NCBI GenBank assembly: GCA_900548895.1
Contig: URLZ01000053.1
Coordinates: forward strand, 1-11,262
Reading direction: 5' to 3'
DNA length: 11,262 bases
DNA from: an uncultured Akkermansia sp.
GTDB taxonomy: Bacteria; Verrucomicrobiota; Verrucomicrobiia; Verrucomicrobiales; Akkermansiaceae
Shown: piece by piece, positions 1-6,222 of the stretch
Layout of the letters: every line of letters begins with the position of its first letter
Position numbering within the stretch: position 1 is the first letter of the stretch
Translations under genes and position numbers: made by a program
Notes under the pieces: model-generated
Seen by the model: only the letters and a program-made list of their open reading frames with translations
Database searches by the model: none
Told to the model about the DNA's origin: nothing

Positions 1-56
1 ATACTCCCCTATAAAAATGGCTATTTATCAACTGTTTGTTGTGACATAGCCTTTTC

Positions 57-91
57 AAAAAAACTCCGCGGACCAGCAGCCGGCCGCGGAG
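57..91 (-). terminator. Intrinsic terminator on the minus strand
   Basis: A perfect 8-bp inverted repeat (CTCCGCGG at 64-71 and CCGCGGAG at 84-91, 12-nt loop) is followed, reading the minus strand, by seven T residues (63-57). This is the classic shape of a rho-independent terminator. No minus-strand protein gene lies just upstream of it in this window, because the neighbour to the right is the plus-strand ATPase gene at 458. It therefore implies a minus-strand transcript that starts somewhere in 92-450, possibly a small RNA. The hairpin has no T run on its plus-strand side. Confidence 0.6.
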
Positions 92-330
92 CGAGAGGCT
101 CGCGCAGCACGGCGCGAGCGCGATACCTTGTGAGCCCCCGCGCCTCCCTCAGCCGAGAACGGCACCGGAGGCCTCCTCTCCCCCACCCCGGCGGCGGAGC
201 CCTGCGGACCGGACGTCCCCCGAGGGGGCGAGCCGGACGCTAAACCGATCGCCGGGAGCGGCTTCGTGGCTGCGCGAGAGGGCCTTCGGGCAGAGCAGCG
301 AAGCGACTCAGGCGGGCCCCGATGACAGAC
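92..330. other. GC-rich structured non-coding region, possible small RNA
   Basis: I find no convincing protein here. The open frame reading minus from 435 to 55 runs through both terminators and a promoter and has an Arg/Ser/Ala-rich composition, so it is probably fortuitous. A perfect 10-bp inverted repeat (CTCGCGCAGC at 99-108, GCTGCGCGAG at 269-278) could close a rod about 180 nt long. Shorter complementary segments lie inside it (115-119 with 261-266, one bulged base; 120-124 with 248-252; 134-139 with 224-229). A C(UUCG)G tetraloop hairpin occurs at about 282-291. I looked for signatures of tmRNA, RNase P RNA and SRP RNA on both strands and saw none. A 6S-like rod is compatible with the shape only. 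Strand is undecided: a terminator follows on each side. Confidence 0.25.
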
Positions 331-351
331 CCCGCACTGCGGGATTTTTTT
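331..351 (+). terminator. Intrinsic terminator on the plus strand
   Basis: CCCGC (331-335), a 3-nt loop ACT (336-338) and GCGGG (339-343) form a short perfect hairpin. A344 and seven T residues (345-351) follow, with more T at 356-360. It would end a plus-strand transcript entering from the left edge or starting near position 20; a TATAAA at 10-15 could be its -10 box, with any -35 outside the window. It also insulates the ATPase promoter just downstream from read-through. Confidence 0.6.
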
Positions 352-371
352 GCTGTTTTTGAGATGAGTTG

Positions 372-400
372 TTGACGACGGCTGGCGCATCGTGTAGAGT
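372..400 (+). promoter_or_regulatory. Sigma-70-type promoter of the secretion/pilus cluster
   Basis: TTGACG (372-377, 5 of 6 consensus positions) and TAGAGT (395-400, 4 of 6) are separated by exactly 17 bp. Transcription would start near 407, giving a leader of about 50 nt before the GTG at 458. It lies just after a plus-strand terminator, as expected for the start of a new transcription unit. The same -35 sequence and spacing recur before the platform-protein gene (3834-3862). Confidence 0.6.
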
Positions 401-457
401 AAGGAGCTGACGCGAACTCTCTCTCGCGTTGCCATAACTTTCTCACCGATCAGACCC

Positions 458-2080
458 GTGTACTCGAACGAAAATTACCTGCTTGAGCTGCTCAAGGAAG
501 CCGGAGCCATCGACGACGCCACCATCGAAAACGCCCGCCAGCAAATCTCCCCCATCGACAGCGTCATCGACTACTTGGTGGAGCACAATGTCATCTCCGG
601 CGAATACGTCGCCCAGGTAGCCGCCGAGCGCTCGGGCATGGAGTACGTCGACCTCTCCGGCATTGACATCGCCCCGGACATCATCGCCAAGGTCAAGGGA
701 CCGCTCGCGCGCCGCGTCGGCTTCATCCCCATCGGCGATGACGGCTATTACCTGCAGGTGGCCATTGCAGACCCCTTCAACATGGAGAACCTCGACAGCC
801 TGCCGCAGTTCCTCGGGCGAGACATCGACTTCTTCGTCGTCTCCGAGGCCGGGCTGAAGAAGGCGCTCGACAAATATTACCCCGAGCAGAAAAAGTTCGC
901 CAAGGGCGACAGCGAGGCCCCCATCATCGAGCTCATCGACAACATGTTCAACGAGGCGCACCAGATGCGCGCCTCCGATATCCACATTGAGCCGATGGAA
1001 GACCGCGTGCGCATCCGCTACCGCATTGACGGCCGCCTCGTCGAAGTGGCCAACCACCCCAAAAAGCTGCTCGGGCCCATCGTGGCGCGCCTCAAGGTCA
1101 TGAGCTCCACCATGAGCATCGCCGAGAAGCGCGTCCCGCAGGACGGCCGCATCGAGCTCGACCTGCGCGACGGCGTGCACATCGACCTGCGTGTCAGCAC
1201 CGTGCCCTCCAACCACGGAGAATCCGTCGTCATGCGAATTCTCGACAAGTCGGCCCTGGCACTCGGTCTGCCGCAGCTCGGCTTCCTCTCCGATGACGAA
1301 GCCACCTTCGACAACCTCGTCACCCAGCCCGACGGCGTCATCCTCGTGACCGGCCCCACCGGCTCCGGCAAAACGACCACCCTCTACGCCTGCCTCAACC
1401 ACCTCAACCGCCCCGACAAAAAGATCATCACGGCGGAAGACCCGGTGGAATACGAGTTCTCGGGCATCAACCAAGTCATGATCCGCTCCGAAATCGGCAT
1501 GACCTTCGCCGCCGCCCTGCGAGCCATGCTCCGTCAGGCCCCCAACATCATCATGATCGGTGAAATTCGAGACGGGGAAACCGCCGGCATCGCCATTCAG
1601 GCCGCCATGACGGGCCACCTCGTCCTCTCCACCCTGCACACCAATGACGCCCCCTCCTCCGTCGCCCGACTGGCCGACATGGGCGTGGACCGCTTCCTCA
1701 TCGCCTCCGCCGTGCGCGCCATCATGGCGCAGCGCCTCTGCCGCCGCCTCTGCGACTGCAAGGTCGACGGTCACGTCACGCCCAAGGAGGCCGAAGTGCT
1801 CGGCATCGACATCAACCGCGTCGTCAAGGTCCCCCGCCGCGGCGGCTGCGAGAAGTGCCACGGCAAGGGCATGCGAGGCCGCCTCGGCATCTTTGAGATC
1901 TTCCGCGTGACGGACGACGTGCGCGAGCTCATCAACTCAAACCTCACCTCCGCCCAGCTGCGCAAGCGCGCGCGCGAACTCGGCATGCGCACCCTGCGCG
2001 AAGACGGCGTGCGCAAGGTCATGGCCGGTCTCACCTCCGCCGACGAAGTGCTGCGCGTCACCACCGGCGACGCCAGCTGA
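458..2080 (+). CDS. gspE: GspE/PilB-family assembly ATPase (first of a tandem pair)
   Basis: This is a 540-residue cytoplasmic hexameric ATPase that powers pseudopilus or type IV pilus assembly. An N-terminal MshEN/T2SSE_N-like domain (about 1-145) is followed by the motor domain. Visible motifs are Walker A GPTGSGKTTT (299-308), Asp box ITAEDPVEYEF (324-334), Walker B IIMIGEIRD (364-372) with the catalytic Glu, and His box GHLVLSTLHTNDA (386-398). Length is normal for PilB/GspE and too long for a PilT retraction ATPase. The start is GTG at 458, with no clear Shine-Dalgarno sequence; the N-terminus (MYSNENYLLELLKEAG) fits the family. Two oddities: the usual RQDPD just before Walker B reads RQAPN (359-363), and the zinc-binding CxxC pair is altered, with C432-D-C434 plus an extra C428 ahead of C464/C467. 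It is first in the cluster, 81 bp before a paralogue. Family assignment is firm; whether the machine is a T2SS or a T4P is not settled. Confidence 0.93.
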   Translation: MYSNENYLLELLKEAGAIDDATIENARQQISPIDSVIDYLVEHNVISGEYVAQVAAERSGMEYVDLSGIDIAPDIIAKVKGPLARRVGFIPIGDDGYYLQVAIADPFNMENLDSLPQFLGRDIDFFVVSEAGLKKALDKYYPEQKKFAKGDSEAPIIELIDNMFNEAHQMRASDIHIEPMEDRVRIRYRIDGRLVEVANHPKKLLGPIVARLKVMSSTMSIAEKRVPQDGRIELDLRDGVHIDLRVSTVPSNHGESVVMRILDKSALALGLPQLGFLSDDEATFDNLVTQPDGVILVTGPTGSGKTTTLYACLNHLNRPDKKIITAEDPVEYEFSGINQVMIRSEIGMTFAAALRAMLRQAPNIIMIGEIRDGETAGIAIQAAMTGHLVLSTLHTNDAPSSVARLADMGVDRFLIASAVRAIMAQRLCRRLCDCKVDGHVTPKEAEVLGIDINRVVKVPRRGGCEKCHGKGMRGRLGIFEIFRVTDDVRELINSNLTSAQLRKRARELGMRTLREDGVRKVMAGLTSADEVLRVTTGDAS

Positions 2081-2161
2081 CGACTTGGATCAGCCGACCT
2101 CGACCGCACACACACTCCCCCTTTCTCTCTCCCCACCCCCGCACCGCAGAATTTCAGCACT
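2081..2161 (+). other. Pyrimidine-rich spacer between the two ATPase genes
   Basis: This 81-bp gap contains a C/T-dominated tract at about 2115-2140 and no recognisable ribosome binding site before the ATG at 2162. I see no convincing promoter or terminator, so the second ATPase gene is probably co-transcribed with the first. The pyrimidine tract could favour S1-dependent, Shine-Dalgarno-independent initiation; this is inference. Confidence 0.35.
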
Positions 2162-3829
2162 ATGGATACAGACGTTGCACTTGATGTGTTCATCAACAAC
2201 GGCATGCTCGACACCTCCGTCGCCAAGGATGTCAAAGAAGAGATGGCCAACAGCGGCAAAGAGCTCTGGGAAACGCTCATCGACTTCGGCGTCATCAGCG
2301 CTCCGGAAGACTTCTGGAGCATCATCGCCACCGAAGTCGGCGCCCAGTACATCTCGCTGGCGGACTTCACCCCGCCGGAAGACGTCCTCGCCAAACTCAC
2401 CCCGGCTCAAGCCCGCATGCACGGCGCCTTCCCCGTCGAATACCGCAGCGGAGAAGGACTCTACGTCTGCCTCGAAGACCCGCTCAACCCGCAGACCGTC
2501 GACGACCTGCGCGCCGCCACCGGCTACGACATCTACCTCTACGTGGCGGCGGACTACGAAGTGCGCGCCCGCATCACCGAATTTTACGGCGGCACCGAAG
2601 CCGCCATGAGCGACCTGCTCGGCGAGCTCAGCAACATGAGCGTCGGCAGCATCGACGGCACGGACGAAGCCAACGCCGCGCCCATCATCAAGTTCGTCAA
2701 CCTCGTCATCACGCAGGCCATCAAAGAGAAAGCCTCCGACATCCACCTTGAGCCCTTCGAAAAAGAGTTCAAGATCCGCTACCGCGTCGACGGCTCGCTC
2801 TATGAAATGTCGCCGCCCCCGGTGCACCTCGCCAACCCCGTCATCTCGCGCGTCAAGGTCATGGCCGGCATGAACATCGCCGAGCGCCGCGTGCCGCAGG
2901 ACGGACGCATCGTCATGAAGATCGGCGACAACAGCGTCGACATGCGTGTCAACTCCCTGCCCACCCAGTACGGCGAGTCCGTCGTGATCCGTGTGCTTGA
3001 CCGCAACAGCGTCAGCCTTGACCTCAACAACCTCAACCTCTCCCCGAAGATCCACGACTACATCCTCGACACCGTCAACAAACCCAATGGCATCTTCGTG
3101 GTGACCGGCCCCACCGGCTCCGGTAAAACGACCACCCTCTACGCCGCCCTGCGCGAAGTCAACACCGAAGACTCCAAGATGCTCACGGCAGAAGACCCCG
3201 TGGAATACGACATCGACGGCATCGTTCAGGTCCCCATCAACGAGGCCATCGGCGTCACCTTCCCGCGCGTGCTGCGCGCCTTCCTGCGCCAGGATCCGGA
3301 CCGCATCCTCGTGGGCGAAATTCGAGATCAGGACACCGCGCAGATCGCCATTCAGGCCGCTCTGACGGGTCACCTCGTGCTCTCCACCCTGCACACGAAC
3401 GACTCCGCCGGCGCCGTGACGCGCTTCGTCGACATGGGTGTGCAGCCCTTCCTGCTCTCCGCGACCCTGCTCGGCGTGCTCGCCCAGCGACTCGTGCGCA
3501 CCATCTGCCCCTACTGCAAGACCCCCTACACGCCCTCCCACACCCTGCTGCACCAGCTCGGCATCGACCCCTCGCTCATCGGCCAGCAGCAGTTCTTCAC
3601 GGGGGCGCGCTGCGACAAGTGCGCCAACACCGGCTACAAGGGCCGCAAGGGCATCCACGAGCTCCTCCACGCATCGGACCCCATCAAAGAGCTCATCACG
3701 CAGAACGTCCCCTCCATCGTCCTGCGCCAGAAAGCCATCGAGCTGGGCATGACAACCCTGCGCGAAGACGGCATTCAAAACATCTTTGAAGGCAACACCA
3801 CCATCGAAGAAGTCCTTAAGTACACCTAA
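2162..3829 (+). CDS. gspE: GspE/PilB-family assembly ATPase (second of a tandem pair)
   Basis: This 555-residue paralogue of the preceding gene has the same architecture: an N-terminal MshEN-like region (about 1-145), then the motor domain. Its motifs are canonical: Walker A GPTGSGKTTT (316-325), Asp box LTAEDPVEYD (341-350), RQDPD (376-380), Walker B ILVGEIRD (382-389), His box GHLVLSTLHTND (403-414), and a full tetracysteine zinc site C449-x2-C452 and C484-x2-C487 followed by GYKGRKGIHE. It therefore looks like the fully conventional motor of the pair. The product would sit at the inner membrane under the GspF/PilC platform encoded next (3926) and drive polymerisation of the pseudopilin at 5214. 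It could form separate hexamers or mixed ones with the first ATPase. The ATG at 2162 follows a leader without a Shine-Dalgarno sequence. Neither of the two ATPases is PilT-like. Confidence 0.94.
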   Translation: MDTDVALDVFINNGMLDTSVAKDVKEEMANSGKELWETLIDFGVISAPEDFWSIIATEVGAQYISLADFTPPEDVLAKLTPAQARMHGAFPVEYRSGEGLYVCLEDPLNPQTVDDLRAATGYDIYLYVAADYEVRARITEFYGGTEAAMSDLLGELSNMSVGSIDGTDEANAAPIIKFVNLVITQAIKEKASDIHLEPFEKEFKIRYRVDGSLYEMSPPPVHLANPVISRVKVMAGMNIAERRVPQDGRIVMKIGDNSVDMRVNSLPTQYGESVVIRVLDRNSVSLDLNNLNLSPKIHDYILDTVNKPNGIFVVTGPTGSGKTTTLYAALREVNTEDSKMLTAEDPVEYDIDGIVQVPINEAIGVTFPRVLRAFLRQDPDRILVGEIRDQDTAQIAIQAALTGHLVLSTLHTNDSAGAVTRFVDMGVQPFLLSATLLGVLAQRLVRTICPYCKTPYTPSHTLLHQLGIDPSLIGQQQFFTGARCDKCANTGYKGRKGIHELLHASDPIKELITQNVPSIVLRQKAIELGMTTLREDGIQNIFEGNTTIEEVLKYT

Positions 3830-3833
3830 GAGC

Positions 3834-3862
3834 TTGACGGAGCCTCCCCCATCTGCTAATCT
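3834..3862 (+). promoter_or_regulatory. Internal sigma-70-type promoter before the platform-protein gene
   Basis: TTGACG (3834-3839) and TAATCT (3857-3862, 4 of 6 consensus positions) are separated by exactly 17 bp, starting 5 bp after the second ATPase gene ends. The predicted start near 3869 gives a leader of about 56 nt. Spacing and -35 match the promoter at 372-400. It would let the platform and pseudopilin genes be expressed independently of, or more strongly than, the ATPases. No terminator separates it from the ATPase gene, so read-through is also likely. Confidence 0.5.
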
Positions 3863-3925
3863 ACAGAAAGTTCGTCAATCCCCTCCTTCACCACCACAAC
3901 TTTCCACTTAACAAACTCGAGACAT

Positions 3926-5206
3926 ATGCCGAATTTCAAATACACTGCGCTGGATCAGAACGGCGTAGAGAAGACTGGCATCGTTGCGGCCGAGAGCAAA
4001 ATCGCCGCGATGGAGATGGTGCGATCCCAAGGCCTGCTGCTGCGCGAATGCGTTGAAGCCGGCAAGGGAGCCAAGCCCACCGCCGCCAAGGAGAAACCCA
4101 AGAAGGACGCCAAGGGCAAAAAGCCGAAGAGCAAGGGCAAGGCCGGCGCCTCCGTCAGCTCCAAGGAGCTCATGGTGTTCACCCGACAGCTCGCCACCCT
4201 GATTGACGCAGGCCTTCCCCTGCTGCAAAGTCTCAACGTGCTCGCCAAGCAGGAGCCCAACCCCAACCTGCGCGCCACCATCGTCGCGCTCGGCGAATCC
4301 GTCCAAGGCGGCTCGACCTTCTCGGAAGCCCTCGCGGCCTACCCCAAACTCTTCAACAAGCTCTTCGTCAACATGGTGAAGGCCGGTGAAATCGGCGGTG
4401 TGCTCGAAGTCGTCCTCAAGCGACTGGCCGAGTACCATGAAAAGGCGAACAAGCTGCGCAGCAAGGTCATCTCCGCCATGATCTACCCGCTGGTCATCCT
4501 CGTCATCGCGGTGGGCATCCTCATCTTCCTGATGCTCTCCATCGTGCCGAAGTTCAAGGAGACCTTCGCCAGCCAGAACATGGAGCTGCCGGCCCTCTCG
4601 GAGTTCGTCTTCAACTTCTCCGACAACTGCATGGCGGCCTCCGTCATTCCGGGCATCCCGAACGCCTTCGTTGGCCTGCTCGTCATCTTCGGCATCGTAG
4701 CCGGTCTCTCGGCGTGGAAGCGCACGCCCAAGGGTGCGCGCGCCGTCGACACCATGATGCTCCGCCTGCCCAAACTCGGCCAGCTCACGCGCGTCAGCGC
4801 CGTGGCTCGCTTCTCGCGCACCTTCGGCACTCTCGTTGCCTCAGGCGTTCCGATCCTGCAGGCCCTCATCATCACGCGTGACACCGCCGGCAACATGGTC
4901 GTCTCCGACGCCGTCATGAAAGTGCACGACGCCGTGCGCGAGGGTGAGTCCATCGTCACCCCCCTGAGCGCCTGCAACGTCTTCCCGCCGATGATGATCT
5001 CGATGGTGGACGTGGGTGAAGAGACGGGCCGCCTGCCCGAAATGCTCATGAAGGTGGCTGAAGTCTACGATGAAGAAGTGGACAACGCCGTCACGGCCCT
5101 CACCGCCGTGCTCGAGCCGCTCATGATCGTCATCCTCGCCGTCATCGTCGGCGGCATCGTCATCTCCATGTTCCTGCCGATGATGGAAATCATCCAGAAC
5201 ATCTGA
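3926..5206 (+). CDS. gspF: GspF/PilC-family inner-membrane platform protein
   Basis: This 426-residue polytopic membrane protein couples the assembly ATPase to the growing pilus or pseudopilus. The N-terminus PNFKYTALDQNGVEKTG is typical of PilC/GspF. Two T2SSF domains are visible, about 80-206 and 290-418, each with an LIDAG/LVASGVP-type motif (LATLIDAGLPLLQSL at 89-103; FGTLVASGVPILQAL at 300-314). Glycine/glutamate motifs AGEIGG (153-158) and VGEETGRLPEML (363-374) mark the ends of the domains. Predicted membrane helices lie at about 186-206, 242-262 and 395-417. Between the N-terminal segment and the first domain there is a very Lys/Ala-rich linker (47-73). The ATG at 3926 lacks a strong Shine-Dalgarno sequence. 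The gene lies 96 bp after the second ATPase gene and 7 bp before the pseudopilin gene, so it is almost certainly co-transcribed with the latter. Confidence 0.94.
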   Translation: MPNFKYTALDQNGVEKTGIVAAESKIAAMEMVRSQGLLLRECVEAGKGAKPTAAKEKPKKDAKGKKPKSKGKAGASVSSKELMVFTRQLATLIDAGLPLLQSLNVLAKQEPNPNLRATIVALGESVQGGSTFSEALAAYPKLFNKLFVNMVKAGEIGGVLEVVLKRLAEYHEKANKLRSKVISAMIYPLVILVIAVGILIFLMLSIVPKFKETFASQNMELPALSEFVFNFSDNCMAASVIPGIPNAFVGLLVIFGIVAGLSAWKRTPKGARAVDTMMLRLPKLGQLTRVSAVARFSRTFGTLVASGVPILQALIITRDTAGNMVVSDAVMKVHDAVREGESIVTPLSACNVFPPMMISMVDVGEETGRLPEMLMKVAEVYDEEVDNAVTALTAVLEPLMIVILAVIVGGIVISMFLPMMEIIQNI

Positions 5207-5213
5207 CGCCGCC

Positions 5214-5858
5214 ATGAAAGCCCACCTCAGCACCCCTGCCCGAGGCTTCACCCTCGTTGAACTGCTCGTCGTCATCGGCATCGTGGCCATGCTGGCCGCC
5301 GCCGTCCTCGTGCTCACAAACGTCGTCGGCGAGCGCGGCAGCGAAACGCGGGCCAAGACCGACATCCGCTCCCTCAAGACGGCTCTGGACACCTACCGCT
5401 CCGACGGCGGCAAGCTTGAGGACGGCAACGGCAACGTCGCCAGCTCCCACGCGCTCTACTGTATGGTCTCCGGCGACTACGACGAGGACGGCATCCCGGA
5501 CAAGGACAAAAAGACCGGCAAGGAGCGCAAGATGTATTGCACGAGTCTCGTCATCATCGACGAGACCGACTCGGCTCCAGCCGAGGGCATCCCCGTGATG
5601 AAGTCCCAGATGAGACTGCCCGGCGTCGGCCCGACGCGCAAGGAGAAAAAGGCGACGCGCTACGTCATCATCGACCCATGGGGCAACCCCTACCGCTATC
5701 GCTTGGGCTTTGAACAGAAAGATAGCCAGAAAAAATCCGGCAAGGGCAACAACCCGGACTTCGACATCTTCTCCCAAGGGCCGGACGGCCTCGGCAATGG
5801 CCTTGACAACAAGGGGGAGAATGAAGACAACGTGAGCAACGTCGTCTTCGGCCGATAA
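5214..5858 (+). CDS. gspG: GspG-like type II pseudopilin (prepilin-type protein)
   Basis: This 214-residue fibre subunit starts 7 bp after the platform gene. Its type III signal is clear: a short basic leader ending ARG, then FTLVELLVVIGIV, so prepilin peptidase should cut between G11 and F12; Glu+5 is E16. The hydrophobic helix spans about 12-34. The C-terminal part carries the GspG signature IDPWGNPYRYR (153-163) and DFDIFSQGPDG (182-192), followed by an acidic Asp/Asn-rich tail where GspG proteins bind calcium. It is longer than the usual 140-150 residues because of a middle insertion (about 70-145) containing DYDEDGIPDKDKK (88-100), which resembles an EF-hand or thrombospondin-type-3 calcium loop. 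C83 and C109 flank it and may form a disulfide. No prepilin peptidase gene is in the window. The GspG-like class is well supported; whether this is the major or a minor subunit is not known. Confidence 0.9.
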   Translation: MKAHLSTPARGFTLVELLVVIGIVAMLAAAVLVLTNVVGERGSETRAKTDIRSLKTALDTYRSDGGKLEDGNGNVASSHALYCMVSGDYDEDGIPDKDKKTGKERKMYCTSLVIIDETDSAPAEGIPVMKSQMRLPGVGPTRKEKKATRYVIIDPWGNPYRYRLGFEQKDSQKKSGKGNNPDFDIFSQGPDGLGNGLDNKGENEDNVSNVVFGR

Positions 5859-5885
5859 GCGTCCTCTGCCCCGCTTCATCCTGAT

Positions 5886-5919
5886 AACGCCCCGCCTCCG
5901 CAACGGACGGCGGGGCGTT
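5886..5919. terminator. Strong hairpin terminator after the secretion cluster
   Basis: AACGCCCCGCC (5886-5896) and GGCGGGGCGTT (5909-5919) form a perfect 11-bp stem, extended inward by TCCG/CGGA with one bulged C and a CAA loop. It begins 28 bp after the pseudopilin stop codon. The T run is short on both strands (TTCT on plus, TTAT on minus), so it may act in either direction with moderate efficiency. A second small hairpin, TGCCCC (5926-5931) with GGGGCA (5935-5940), lies directly downstream. Confidence 0.6.
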
Positions 5920-5940
5920 CTGCCCTGCCCCCTCGGGGCA

Positions 5941-6222
5941 TGACCGCTCGGCACTCCGGCAGAGGAGAAACGGGAAAAAGGACCATGCGTATTCGTGGAC
6001 TCGGGAGAGGTCCGTGCCGGCGGCGGGAACATCCGTCAGGGCGCCTCCTCTGAGAGCCGCATACACGAGGTCCCGAGATCTGCAGCGCGGGGTCACTATG
6101 GCACGTACCCGGAGAGCGCGCCGAAGGGGAAGATCGCGTCGGAGGAAGCGCGCATTTCCCCGCCCTCGCGCGCAGCCTCCCGAGCAGAGGGACAGGCCGC
6201 TCGCGGTCGTCACGACGAAGCC
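5941..6222. other. Convergent intergenic region without a convincing gene
   Basis: This stretch separates the plus-strand pseudopilin gene from the end of the minus-strand kinase gene. It is GC-rich and has complementary segments (CTCGGGA at 6000-6006 with TCCCGAG at 6071-6077; GGGGAA at 6126-6131 with TTCCCC at 6155-6160) but no signature of a known RNA. A plus-strand frame from ATG 6098 encodes a very Arg-rich start (MARTRRARRRGRSRRRKR) and runs to 6370, overlapping the kinase gene antisense. The overlap and skewed composition make it doubtful. No promoter or repeat is evident. Confidence 0.3.

Noticed and set aside
92..330. tmRNA, RNase P RNA or SRP RNA in the left intergenic region
   Set aside because: None of the conserved sequence elements of these RNAs (tRNA-like ends and tag frame, GAGGAAAGTC-type P4 strand, GGAAGCAGC-type SRP loop) could be found on either strand.
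55..435. 126-codon minus-strand frame at the left edge
   Set aside because: It reads across the plus-strand promoter, the plus-strand terminator and the minus-strand terminator hairpin, and its composition is Arg/Ser/Ala/Pro-rich. A transcript there is plausible but a protein is not supported.
443..1861. 472-codon open frame antisense to the first ATPase gene
   Set aside because: The Val/Asp/Gly/Glu/Ala-rich translation is what the reverse complement of C-ending codons produces. It lies wholly inside a gene with unmistakable motifs and has no domain of its own.
2090..3778. 562-codon open frame antisense to the second ATPase gene
   Set aside because: It has the same mirror-codon composition and phase as the frame opposite the first ATPase. 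The resemblance of the two reflects paralogy of the real genes, not a second coding layer.
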